Source: Kaistia defluvii (GTDB lineage Bacteria; Pseudomonadota; Alphaproteobacteria; Rhizobiales; Kaistiaceae). From it: 64,000 bases of DNA. The DNA lies in the NCBI RefSeq assembly GCF_040548815.1, contig NZ_JBEPSM010000002.1, positions 62,001 to 126,000 on the forward strand, written 5' to 3'. The position numbers and the translations under genes were made by a program. Positions 18,576 through 27,500 of this stretch are shown in pieces. Under the pieces are notes generated by a model. That model saw only the letters and a program-made list of their open reading frames with translations. It made no database searches and was not told the DNA's origin. How positions within the stretch are numbered: position 1 is the stretch's first letter; each line of letters opens with the position of its first letter.

Positions 18576-20636
18576 ATGACGGCTGCCCATCTCGCCCGGC
18601 TGAACGACGACCAGCGCCGCGCCGTCGAATTCGGGGTCACCACGCTCGAGCGTGGCCCGCTGCTGGTGATCGCCGGCGCCGGCTCCGGCAAGACCAACAC
18701 GCTGGCGCACCGGGTTGCGCACCTGATCCTGAACGGCGCCGATCCGCGCCGCATCCTGCTGATGACCTTTTCGCGCCGCGCGGCGAGCGAGATGGCGAAG
18801 CGGGTCGAGCGCATCGCTGCGAGCGTGCTCGGCGCCAAGGGTGGCGTGCTGACCGATGCGCTCGCCTGGTCCGGTACGTTCCACGGCGTCGGCGCCAAAA
18901 TCCTGCGCGAGCACGCGCAATGGATCGGCCTCGATCCTGCCTTCACGATCCATGACCGCGAGGATTCCGCGGATCTGATGAACCTGGTCCGGCACGAGCG
19001 CGGGCTCTCGAAGAAAGAAAGCCGGTTTCCCGCCAAGGGCACCTGCCTCGCCATCTATTCGCGCGTGGTCAATTCCGAGACGACGATCGACGAGGTACTG
19101 GTCCGGGTCTTCCCCTGGTGCGCCATGTGGAAAGACGAGTTGAAGGCGCTGTTCGCCGCTTACGTCGAGGCGAAACAGGCGCAGAACGTGCTCGATTACG
19201 ACGATCTGCTGCTCTACTGGGCCTATCTGATGGCCGAGCCCTCGATCTCGGGCGAGATCGCCGCCCGCTTCGACCATGTCCTGGTCGATGAATACCAGGA
19301 CACCAACCGGCTTCAGGCCTCCGTCCTGCTCGGTCTGAAGCCGAAGGGGGACGGGCTGACGGTGGTCGGCGACGACGCGCAGTCGATCTATTCGTTCCGC
19401 GCCGCGACCGTCCGCAACATCCTCGATTTCCCCGGCCATTTCTCGCCGGCCGCCGAGATCGTCACGCTGGAGCGCAATTACCGCTCGACCCAGCCGATCC
19501 TCGCCGCCGCCAATGGCGTGATCTCGCTGGCAACCGAGCGCTTCACCAAGAACCTCTGGACCGAACGCGAAAGCGGCGACAAGCCTCAACTGGTGACCGT
19601 GCGCGGCGAGGCCGAGCAGGCGCGCTATGTCGTCGAGACGGTGCTGGAGGCGCGCGAGCGCGGTGTGGCGCTCAAGGAACAGGCGGTGATGTTCCGCGCC
19701 TCGCATCACTCGGGCCCGCTCGAATTCGAGCTGACCCGGCGCAACATCCCCTTCGTCAAGTTTGGCGGGCTGAAGTTCCTCGACGCGGCGCATGTGAAGG
19801 ATCTGCTCGCCGTCCTGCGCTTCGTGGAAAATCCGCGCGACCGCGTCGCGGGCTTTCGTGTCGCGCAATTACTGCCGGGCGTCGGGCCGGGCACAGCGGG
19901 CAAGATGCTGGAATCGATGGCCGGCGCCGTCGATCCGGTTGCGGCGCTGGCCGAGTTCAAGCCGCCCCAGAAGACGGCGGCCGACTGGCCGGCCTTTGTC
20001 GAGCTGGTGGGCCATCTGCGCCAGGCGAAATTGGGCTGGCCGGCCGAGATCGAGGCGGTGCGCAGCTGGTACGAACCGCATCTCGAGCGCATCCACGAGG
20101 ACGCGACAGTGCGGCTGGCCGACCTTGTGCAGCTGGAGCAGATCGCCGCCGGCTTTGCCTCGCGCGAGCGCTTCTTGACCGAACTCACGCTCGATCCGCC
20201 GGACGCCACCAGCGGCGAGGCGGGCGTGCCGCTGCTCGACGAGGACTATTTGATCCTCTCGACCATCCATTCCGCCAAGGGGCAGGAGTGGAAATCGGTG
20301 TTCGTGCTCAACGTCGTCGATGGCTGCATGCCGATCGATCTCTCGACCGGCACGGCCGAGGAGATCGAGGAGGAACGGCGGCTGCTCTATGTCGCCATGA
20401 CGCGCGCCAAGGACGAACTGCACCTCGTCATGCCGCAGCGCTTCTTCGTCACGCAGCAGACGCGCGGCGGCGACCGTCACATCTACGCGACCCGTACCCG
20501 CTTCATTCCTTCCGCCATCATCGGCCTGTTCCAGCAGGTGATCTGGCCTCCGGCGCCGAGCGAAGTGGCGGGAGCCGCCGCCATGCCGCGCGTCCCCGTC
20601 GACATAGCGGCCCGGATGCGGGGCATGTGGAAATAG
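18576..20636 (+). CDS. UvrD/Rep/PcrA-type superfamily 1 DNA helicase
   Basis: 686-aa ATP-dependent 3'-5' helicase. All SF1A motifs are present: I (AGAGSGKTNTL), Ia (LLMTFSRRAASEM), II (VDEYQDTN), III (VVGDDAQSIYSFR), IV (LERNYRST), V (ILSTIHSAKGQEWKSVFV) and VI (EERRLLYVAMTRAKDEL). It is shorter than classical UvrD (about 720-780 aa) and ends soon after motif VI with a short tail, so it is likely a second UvrD-like paralogue in this genome. No nuclease domain. It is divergent from the chain-length gene and may be SOS-controlled given the near-LexA box upstream. Role in repair or replication restart is inferred. Confidence 0.9.
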   Translation: MTAAHLARLNDDQRRAVEFGVTTLERGPLLVIAGAGSGKTNTLAHRVAHLILNGADPRRILLMTFSRRAASEMAKRVERIAASVLGAKGGVLTDALAWSGTFHGVGAKILREHAQWIGLDPAFTIHDREDSADLMNLVRHERGLSKKESRFPAKGTCLAIYSRVVNSETTIDEVLVRVFPWCAMWKDELKALFAAYVEAKQAQNVLDYDDLLLYWAYLMAEPSISGEIAARFDHVLVDEYQDTNRLQASVLLGLKPKGDGLTVVGDDAQSIYSFRAATVRNILDFPGHFSPAAEIVTLERNYRSTQPILAAANGVISLATERFTKNLWTERESGDKPQLVTVRGEAEQARYVVETVLEARERGVALKEQAVMFRASHHSGPLEFELTRRNIPFVKFGGLKFLDAAHVKDLLAVLRFVENPRDRVAGFRVAQLLPGVGPGTAGKMLESMAGAVDPVAALAEFKPPQKTAADWPAFVELVGHLRQAKLGWPAEIEAVRSWYEPHLERIHEDATVRLADLVQLEQIAAGFASRERFLTELTLDPPDATSGEAGVPLLDEDYLILSTIHSAKGQEWKSVFVLNVVDGCMPIDLSTGTAEEIEEERRLLYVAMTRAKDELHLVMPQRFFVTQQTRGGDRHIYATRTRFIPSAIIGLFQQVIWPPAPSEVAGAAAMPRVPVDIAARMRGMWK

Positions 20637-20650
20637 GGAACGCCTCGCCT

Positions 20651-20679
20651 TTGAACCCTCCCTCGAGGGGTGGGTTCAA
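20651..20679. terminator. Hairpin between convergent helicase and VOC genes
   Basis: TTGAACCC (20651-20658) pairs with GGGTTCAA (20672-20679), with a further CCCTC/GAGGG pairing inside. No T-run follows. It lies between two convergent genes and may serve both. Confidence 0.45.
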
Positions 20680-20688
20680 GCGACGACC

Positions 20689-21063
20689 TTACTCGTCCTG
20701 CAGGCAGACCCGCAGGCGGTGGCCGTCGGGGTCGAGGGCGACGAAGGTCGGGCCGAAATCGAGGACGGTCAAGGCCTGCTCGATCTGGAGCCCGCGCTGC
20801 TGCCAGTCGGCATAGAGCGCGTCGATCCTGTCCTTGTTCTCGACCATGAAGACGATCTCGCCATTGGCGCCGTTTGCCGCGGCGGTGGTGGCGGGGTTGG
20901 CCTGGGCGCGGCCCCAGAGGCCGAGCGTCAGGCCGTTGTCGAGCGGCAGCGCGGCGAAGTTGGGCGACAGGCTCGCGGCCGGATGGCCGAGCAGGTGACC
21001 ATAAAAGGCGGCGCTGGCGGCCGTGTCGTTCACATAGAGCAGGATCATGTTCGGGGTCGTCAT
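20689..21063 (-). CDS. VOC-superfamily (glyoxalase/bleomycin-resistance fold) protein
   Basis: 124-aa protein with the paired beta-alpha-beta-beta-beta modules of the VOC fold: MILLYVNDTAASAAFYGHLLGHPAASLSPNFAALPLDNGLTLGLW in the first half and GEIVFMVENKDRIDALYADWQQRGLQIEQ, then FVALDPDGHRLRVC, in the second. Metal ligands are not complete, so catalysis cannot be predicted. GGAGG precedes the start. It lies directly after the YafY/WYL regulator gene, and a copy of the putative YafY operator stands 43-63 bp upstream of its start, so it is very likely the regulator's target. Confidence 0.83.
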   Translation of the reverse strand: MTTPNMILLYVNDTAASAAFYGHLLGHPAASLSPNFAALPLDNGLTLGLWGRAQANPATTAAANGANGEIVFMVENKDRIDALYADWQQRGLQIEQALTVLDFGPTFVALDPDGHRLRVCLQDE

Positions 21064-21105
21064 GGTGTTGCCTCCGTTGTCGATGGAGGCAGGTGTAGTC
21101 GAGCC

Positions 21106-21126
21106 TGCTGTCAGTTTATGGCAGCA
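21106..21126. promoter_or_regulatory. Putative YafY operator upstream of the VOC gene
   Basis: Inverted repeat TGCTGTCA (21106-21113), N5, TGGCAGCA (21119-21126); the arms are complementary except for one position. It overlaps the stop codon of the yafY-like gene. The same palindrome occurs upstream of that gene at 21835-21855. Confidence 0.65.
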
Positions 21127-21814
21127 GTGTCGGATGGCTGATGCCCTCGGCGATCTTCCATTCCTTCAGCAGCGCCTGCCGCCGGCGCGGGTAGCGCGTT
21201 TCCGTGACGACGAGATCGGCCATCCGCTCGGTTCGGAAATGGCGGAAATCCTCCCGTGTCTCGCACCAGGCGACGAGCACGCGCACCTTCTCGAAGAAGC
21301 CGAGTGCGAACGGCCAGACCGTACGCTGCGAAGCGGCGCCGACCGCGTCGACATAGGCGAAGGCAAGCTTGCGCTCGCCGCGGATCGCCGCGCGGATGGC
21401 GGCAAGGTCGACACCGGGCGTCTCGGTCGAACTGGCGCCGACCAGCAGCGTCGAACTGTCGAGATCCTCGCGCAGATCCGCGGGCAGAACGGCGGCGATC
21501 TTGGCCAGCGCATTGCTGGCGGCGAGCGCCAGCCGGGGATCGGCGCGTTTCGAAACCCAGCGCGAGCCCAGCACCATCGCCTCGATCTCGTCCTCGGAGA
21601 ACATCAGCGGCGGCAGCATGAAGCCGGGCTTCAGGATATAGCCGATGCCGGCTTCGCCCTCGATCGACGCGCCCTGCGCCTGGAGCGTGGCGATGTCGCG
21701 ATAGAGGGTGCGCAGGCTGATGCCGAGTTCCGTGGCCAGCACCTGGCCGCTCACTGGCCGGCGGTGACGGCGCAGGATCTGGATCAGGTCCAGCAGGCGT
21801 TGCGATCGCGACAT
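21116..21814 (-). CDS. YafY-family transcriptional regulator (HTH_11 + WYL domain)
   Basis: 232-aa DNA-binding regulator. The N-terminal HTH_11 (RLLDLIQILRRHRRPVSGQVLATELGISLRTLYRDIATLQAQGASIEGE) is followed by a central segment and a WYL domain (about residues 135-232; RKLAFAYVDAVGAASQRTVWPFALGFFEKVRVLVAWCETREDFRHFRTERM), a ligand-sensing module. Regulators of this group usually control a neighbouring VOC, YciI or DinB gene. The duplicated operator (21835-21855 and 21106-21126) supports autoregulation and control of the downstream VOC gene. Confidence 0.88.
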   Translation of the reverse strand: MSRSQRLLDLIQILRRHRRPVSGQVLATELGISLRTLYRDIATLQAQGASIEGEAGIGYILKPGFMLPPLMFSEDEIEAMVLGSRWVSKRADPRLALAASNALAKIAAVLPADLREDLDSSTLLVGASSTETPGVDLAAIRAAIRGERKLAFAYVDAVGAASQRTVWPFALGFFEKVRVLVAWCETREDFRHFRTERMADLVVTETRYPRRRQALLKEWKIAEGISHPTLLP

Positions 21815-21834
21815 GGGGCATCCCTTTCATCCCA

Positions 21835-21855
21835 TGATGCCATAAACTGGCAGCA
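21835..21855. promoter_or_regulatory. Putative YafY operator upstream of the yafY-like gene
   Basis: Inverted repeat TGATGCCA (21835-21842), TAAAC, TGGCAGCA (21848-21855), 20 bp before the start codon at 21814. The core TGCCA-N5-TGGCA is perfect. The site before the VOC gene has nearly the same sequence when read in the opposite direction. Confidence 0.65.
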
Positions 21856-21985
21856 TTGGCACGGCGATCCCCGGTCCTTCGCCTCTTCGTGACGCTCCAG
21901 GATCTCCCCCGCAGGCGATCGCCCCCTCCGGATGACGGTACCCGTTCTGATACGCGACAGGCTGGGTAGTTCGCTTGCCGCGCGA

Positions 21986-22016
21986 TTGACTCTTGCCTGA
22001 TTTGGAGTCGTATTGG
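21986..22016 (+). promoter_or_regulatory. Candidate imuA promoter
   Basis: TTGACT at 21986-21991 matches a -35 box. TATTGG at 22011-22016 is a weak -10 with a 19-base spacer. The LexA box begins 4 bases later, so repressor binding would block the start of transcription. Confidence 0.45.
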
Positions 22017-22019
22017 ATA

Positions 22020-22034
22020 GAACAAAACAGGAAC
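22020..22034 (+). promoter_or_regulatory. LexA box (SOS operator) of imuA
   Basis: GAACAAAACAGGAAC is a perfect GAAC-N7-GAAC, the established LexA operator of alphaproteobacteria. It lies 33 bp before the imuA start at 22067. It also argues against the earlier in-frame TTG at 22013, which would put the operator inside the gene. Confidence 0.88.
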
Positions 22035-22066
22035 AATGGCGATCGGATCGGATAGCGACGACCAGG

Positions 22067-22900
22067 ATGGATACCGCAAGGACGACCCTTTCCGCATTGC
22101 GGCAGCGCATTGCCGCGCTGGAGACGACGGCCCGGCCCGCGCCGCCGGGCGAGGCTCTTTCGCCGAGGGCAACCGCGCGCGCGTCCCGGATCGCGCTCGA
22201 CCGGGATGCGGTCGATGCCGCGCTGGGGGGTGGGCTGGCGCGCGGCGCGCTGCATGAGATCCATGCCGCTTCGGGCGCCGACACCATCGCGGCGTCGGGC
22301 TTTTCGCTGGCCCTGGCGCTGGCCGCGGCCCCCGCCGGGCGACCGATCGTCTGGGTGCGGCAGGATTATGCCGCCCGCGAGGGCGGCGACCTTCATGCCG
22401 ATGGCCTGCAGGCGCTGGGTCTCGATCCCTCCGCGCTGATCCTGGTGCAGTTGCGGGATGCGCTGGCCGTCTTGCGCGCCGGCGGCGAGGCGGCCCGCTG
22501 CGGCGCGCTGGGCGCCGTGATCATCGAGCCCTGGGGCGAACCGAAGGCGCTCGACCTGACGACGCAGCGCCGCTTTTCGCTGGCGGCGGAGGCTTCGGGC
22601 GTCACCGTCCTGCTGCTGCGGCCGGGCGCGCGGCCGATGCCGGGCGGGGCGGAGACCCGCTGGCTCGTGCGTTCCGAACCGGCCGTGCCACTGGCGATGA
22701 ACGCGCCGGGCCATCCGACCTTTGACCTGACCTTGTTGCGCCATCGCCACGGACCGCCCGGCGGACCCTGGCGGCTGGAGTGGAACCGCGATGAAAAACT
22801 CTTCAAGCGCCCGGCGCTATTGCGCGATCCGGCTGCCGTTCCTCGCATCGAACCGGCTCCGAAACCTGCCGAACGCGCCCCATTCCGGCTTGCCGGCTGA
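22067..22900 (+). CDS. imuA: ImuA, RecA-like SOS mutagenesis protein
   Basis: 277-aa protein of the ImuA family, a RecA/SulA-like component of the ImuA-ImuB-DnaE2 translesion complex. The ATG at 22067 (MDTARTTLSALRQRIAALE) is chosen because the LexA box lies immediately upstream. The core reads GGLARGALHEIHAASGADTIAASGFSLALALAAAP; the position equivalent to the RecA Walker A (GADTIAAS) lacks the GK[ST], as usual in ImuA. QDYAAREGGDLHADGLQALGLDPSALILVQ and the acidic GALGAVIIEPWG segments are typical. It overlaps imuB by 110 nt in another frame. Confidence 0.9.
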   Translation: MDTARTTLSALRQRIAALETTARPAPPGEALSPRATARASRIALDRDAVDAALGGGLARGALHEIHAASGADTIAASGFSLALALAAAPAGRPIVWVRQDYAAREGGDLHADGLQALGLDPSALILVQLRDALAVLRAGGEAARCGALGAVIIEPWGEPKALDLTTQRRFSLAAEASGVTVLLLRPGARPMPGGAETRWLVRSEPAVPLAMNAPGHPTFDLTLLRHRHGPPGGPWRLEWNRDEKLFKRPALLRDPAAVPRIEPAPKPAERAPFRLAG

Positions 22901-24356
22901 AGCGCCGCTGCTGATCGTCGAAAAGGCGAAGGGCGCGCTGGCTCTGGCCGCGCCGGACCCGGCGGCGTTGCGGCAGGGACTTGGCCCCGGCCTGACGCTG
23001 GCCGAGGCACGGGCGCGCATCGCCAATCTGGTGGTGGCCGAGCACGACCCCACCGCCGACGAGGCCTTGATGGAGCGGATCGCCGATTGGTGCGATCGCT
23101 ATACGCCGCTGGTCGCCCGCCATGGCGAGCGCGGCCTGATGCTCGACATCACCGGCGTCGCCCATCTCTTCCAGGGCGAGGCGGCGCTGCTCGAGGACCT
23201 CCTGACGCGGCTTGCCGGCTTTGGCCTTACCGCCCATGGCGCGATCGCCGGCGCGCCGGCAACCGCCCGTGCGCTGGCGCGCGGCCGGGATCGCGTGATC
23301 GTGCCGCCGGGCCGCGAGGCGGAGGCGGTCCGGCCCCTGCCGATCACGGCGCTGGGGCTGGACGCCGCGCGGGTGCAGGCGCTGCGTCGGGCCGGGCTGA
23401 AGATCGTCGCCGATCTGATCGACCGGCCGCGCGCCCCGCTCGCCGCCCGCTTCGGCGCCGATTGCGTCGAACGGCTGGAACGGCTGGCCGGCATTGCCGA
23501 GCACCCGATTTCGCCGCGCCGGCCGGTTCCCGCGGCGCTGGCCGAACGCATCTTCTTCCAGCCGATCGCCCATCAGGACGATATCGCCGCCACGCTTGCC
23601 CGCCTCGCCGCCGATGTGGCCTCGCTGCTGGAGGCGCGCGGCGAGGGCGGCCGCCATTTCGAGGCGAGCTTCTATCGCGTCGACGGCGCCGTGCGGCGGA
23701 TCGATGTTACGACCGCGCGGCCCAACCGGGCGCCGAAGGCAATCGCCAGACTGTTCCATGAGAAACTGGACGCGCTTTCCGATCCGCTCGACGCCGGCTT
23801 CGGCTTCGACCTGATCCGCCTCGGCGCCTTTCGCACCGAACCTTTCCTGGCCGCGCAATCGAGCCTCGAGGGGCATGCGCTTGACGACGAGGCGGTTGCC
23901 GATCTGGTCGATCGTCTTGGCGCCCGTTTCGGGCCCGAGCGGGTGCAGGGGTTCCTGCGGGAAGACACGCATATTCCCGAGCGGCGCACGCGGCGGGTGC
24001 CGGTCTTCGCCATGGGCGGCAATACGGCCCCCTGGCAGGACGAACTGGCGCCCGGCGACCCGCCGCTCCGGCCGCTCAGCCTGTTCGACCCGCCCGAGCC
24101 GGTCGAGGCGCTGGGCGAGGTGCCGGACGGGCCGCCGCTCAGCTTTCGCTGGCGCCGCGTGCTGCACCAGGTGGCGCGCGCCGAGGGACCGGAGCGGATC
24201 GCGCCGGAATGGTGGCGCGCCGGCGGCGATGGGCCCGACCGCGATTACTTCCGCGTCGAAGATCGCAATGGCGGCCGTTTCTGGCTCTACCGGGAAGGCT
24301 TTTATGCGGCCGACCGGCCGCAGCCGCGCTGGTTCCTGCATGGGCTGTTCGCATGA
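22791..24356 (+). CDS. imuB: ImuB, catalytically inactive Y-family polymerase homologue
   Basis: 521-aa DinB-like protein that bridges DnaE2 and the sliding clamp in error-prone repair. The N-terminus ARRYCAIRLPFLASNRL is the expected ImuB start, so the 110-nt overlap with imuA is real. The polymerase acids are replaced: Arg14 stands at the first metal-binding position, and Arg113-Gly114 where DinB has Asp-Glu (GERGLMLDITGVAHLF). The little-finger region follows (FFQPIAHQDDIAATLARL). LRPLSLFDPPEP (about residues 420-431) resembles a beta-clamp-binding motif with Gln replaced by Arg. The long C-terminal ImuB tail follows, with WRRVLHQVARAEGPERIAPEWW. Confidence 0.92.
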   Translation: MKNSSSARRYCAIRLPFLASNRLRNLPNAPHSGLPAEAPLLIVEKAKGALALAAPDPAALRQGLGPGLTLAEARARIANLVVAEHDPTADEALMERIADWCDRYTPLVARHGERGLMLDITGVAHLFQGEAALLEDLLTRLAGFGLTAHGAIAGAPATARALARGRDRVIVPPGREAEAVRPLPITALGLDAARVQALRRAGLKIVADLIDRPRAPLAARFGADCVERLERLAGIAEHPISPRRPVPAALAERIFFQPIAHQDDIAATLARLAADVASLLEARGEGGRHFEASFYRVDGAVRRIDVTTARPNRAPKAIARLFHEKLDALSDPLDAGFGFDLIRLGAFRTEPFLAAQSSLEGHALDDEAVADLVDRLGARFGPERVQGFLREDTHIPERRTRRVPVFAMGGNTAPWQDELAPGDPPLRPLSLFDPPEPVEALGEVPDGPPLSFRWRRVLHQVARAEGPERIAPEWWRAGGDGPDRDYFRVEDRNGGRFWLYREGFYAADRPQPRWFLHGLFA

Positions 24357-24504
24357 GGATCGGAGAAAGGCCCGCAGAGGCCGTCATCCCGGCGAAGGCC
24401 GGGATCCATCGGTTGGCGATCCTGCGATTGGGCCGGTGTTCCTGGGCCCCGGCCTTCGCCGGGGCGACGGGCCCGTGTGAACCCTATGCGTTCTGCGAGG
24501 CTGC
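24357..24504. repeat. Palindromic repeats between imuB and dnaE2
   Basis: Two facing repeat units: CATCCCGGCGAAGGCCGGGA at about 24384-24403 with the arms CCCGGC / GCCGGG, and CCCCGGCCTTCGCCGGGG at 24448-24465. They sit inside the imuB-dnaE2 operon, so the hairpin they form in mRNA could change the ratio of ImuB to DnaE2. Confidence 0.7.
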
Positions 24505-27500
24505 ATGAGCCCCTATGCCGAACTCGCCGTGATGTCGAATTTCTCCTTCCTGGAGGGCGGGTCGCATGCCTATGAGCTCATCGTCCAGGCGCATGCGCTG
24601 GGGCTGAAAGGCATCGGCATCGCCGACCGCAACACCTTTGCCGGCATCGTCCGGGCGCATGATGCGTGGTCCAGCGAGGACTATGGCAACACGCGGGCTG
24701 CCGGATTCCGCCTCGTCGTCGGCGTCCGGCTGGTGTTTCGCGATGGCACCCCGGATATCCTCGCCTATCCCGCGGATCTGGCCGCCTATAGTCGGCTTTG
24801 CCAGTTGCTGAGCCTTGGCAAGCGTCGCGCGCCGAAGGGCGAATGCCATCTCGATTTCGACGATCTGGCCGATCATGCAGAGGGCTCGCTCTTCATCCTG
24901 ATGCCGCCCGCTCGGGTGCCGGGAGATTTTGGCGCGACGGCGCGAAAGCTCGCCGCTCTCGCGCCCGGCCGGGCGTGGATCGCCGCCGTGCTCTACCGCA
25001 AGGGCGACGACCGCCGCCGGCTCGCCGCCCTTGCGGAGCTTTCGCGGGAATGCCGGCTGCCGCTCATCGCCGTCAACGACGTGCTCTATCACGCGACCGA
25101 GCGGCGTCCGTTGCAGGACGTTTTGACCTGCATCCGCCACAAGACGACGATCGAGACGGCGGGGCGCTTGCTGGAGGCCAACGCCGAGCGGCATCTGAAG
25201 CCCGGCTTCGAGATGGCGCGGCTGTTTCGCGATTTTCCAAGCGCCATCGGCGAGACGATGCGCTTCCTGAAGCGCATCACCTTCACCCTCGACGAGATAA
25301 AATACGAATATCCGCATGAGGCCGTGCCGAAAGGCATGAGCCCGCAGGACTATCTCGAGATCCTGACCTGGCAGGGGGCGGAGCGTCATTATCCCCAGGG
25401 CATCCCCGCCGAGGTCCGAGCGACGCTCGCCAAGGAATTCGCACTGATCCGGGAGCGTAACTACGCCGCCTATTTCATCACCGTGCATGACATCGTCGTC
25501 TTCGCGCGCAGCGTCGGCATTCTCTGCCAGGGACGTGGGTCCGCCGCCAATTCCGCCGTCTGCTATTGCCTGGGTGTGACCTCGGTCGACCCGGTCCAGC
25601 ATCAATTGCTGTTCGAGCGCTTCCTGTCGTCGGAGCGCGAGGAGCCGCCCGATATCGACGTCGATTTCGAGCATGAGCGGCGCGAAGAGGTGATCCAGTT
25701 TATCTATGAGCGCTATGGCCGCGACCGCGCCGCGATCTGCGCCACCGTCATTTCCTACCGGACGAAAAGCGCCATTCGCGAGGTCGGCAAGGCGCTGGGG
25801 CTTCCGGAGGATGTCATCGTTGCGCTCGGCGGCACGGTCTGGGGCGGCGGCTGGGGCTCGGACATCCAGAACAAGCACATCACCGATTCCGGCCTCGATC
25901 CGAAAAACCCGGAGATCGAGCGCGCGGTCAAGCTGGCCATGGAACTGCGCGGCTTTCCGCGCCACCTCTCGCAGCATGTCGGCGGTTTCGTGCTGACCGA
26001 GAGCCTCCTGAACGACCTCGTGCCGAGCGGCCCGGCGGCGATGAAGGATCGCAGCTTCATCGAATGGGACAAGGACGACATCGATACCGTCGACATGATG
26101 AAGGTCGATATCCTGGCCCTCGGCATGCTGACCTGCATCCGCAAGGCTTTCGACCTCATCGCGGAGGCGGGCGGAGAGCGTCACGAACTCCACACCTTGC
26201 CCTCCGAAGATCCGGCCGTTTACGACATGCTCTGCAAGGGCGACTCGATCGGCGTCTTCCAGGTCGAGAGCCGGGCGCAGATGAACATGCTGCCGCGCCT
26301 GCAGCCCCGCCGGTTCTACGATCTCGTCATCCAGGTGGCGATCGTCCGGCCGGGCCCGATCCAGGGCAATATGGTGCATCCCTATCTGAAGCGCCGCGCC
26401 GGCCTCGAAGAGCCGACCTATCCCTCGCCATCTTCGGAGCATGGCCATCCCGACGAGCTGAAGGAAGTTCTGTCGCGGACGCTGGGCGTGCCGATCTTCC
26501 AGGAACAGGCGATGAAGCTCGCCATGGTCGCGGCGAAATTCACCGGCGACGAGGCGAATGGCCTGCGCCGTGCCATGGCGACCTTCCGGCATAATGGCAC
26601 CATCCACCAATATGAGGAGAAGATGGTCGGGCGCATGATCGCGCGCGGCTATGACCCCGCTTTCGCCAACAGTTGCTTCGAGCAGATCAAGGGCTTTGGC
26701 GAATATGGCTTTCCCGAAAGCCATGCCGCGAGCTTTGCCCGGCTCGTCTATGTCTCGGCCTGGATCAAGTGCCACCATCCGGCCGCCTTCGCCGCGGCGC
26801 TGCTGAATTCGCAGCCCATGGGCTTCTACGCCCCCGCGCAGATCGTGCGCGACGCCGCCGATCACGACGTGCCGATCCATCCCGTCGACATCAATGCGAG
26901 CTTTTGGGACAACACGCTGGAGCCGACCGAAAGGGGGCTGGCGCTGCGGCTCGGCTTTCGCCAGATCGACGGCTTTCGCAAGGATTGGGCGGAGATGATC
27001 GCGGCAAGGCGGGGCGAGGCCGGGTTCGCGGCGATGGACGATCTGGTCCGCCATACCGGGCTGGAGCGGCGGGCTTACGAAAAGCTTGCCGACGCCGATG
27101 CGCTGCGCTCTCTCGGGCTCGACCGGCGGCAGGGGCTCTGGGAAGTGCGCCGCCTGCCGAGTTCCGACATCCTGCCGCTCTTCGCCGCCGCCGATGCGGC
27201 CGAACTGGGCCGCGAGCAGGATATGCCGCTACCCGCCATGCCGCTTTCCGAGCATGTCGTTGCCGATTACCAGACGCTTCGCCTGTCGCTGAAGGCGCAT
27301 CCGATGCGTTTCCTGCGCGAGCGCTATACGAGCGAGCGCATCCTGTCCGCCGCAGCGATGACGGCGCTGGCCGATGGCGCCTTCGCGCGGACGGCGGGCG
27401 TCGTTCTGGTCCGCCAGCGTCCCGGCAAGGGCAATGTCGTGTTCATGACGCTCGAGGACGAGACCGGCATCGTCAATGTCGTCGTCTGGACGCGGCTGTT

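Noticed and set aside
17880..19868. 662-codon minus-strand frame spanning the chain-length gene and the helicase
   Set aside because: It overlaps two well-supported genes in other frames and has no coherent domain.
24484..27054. 856-codon open frame on the minus strand opposite dnaE2
   Set aside because: Same cause: codon-position GC bias makes long antisense frames. DnaE2 motifs on the plus strand are intact.
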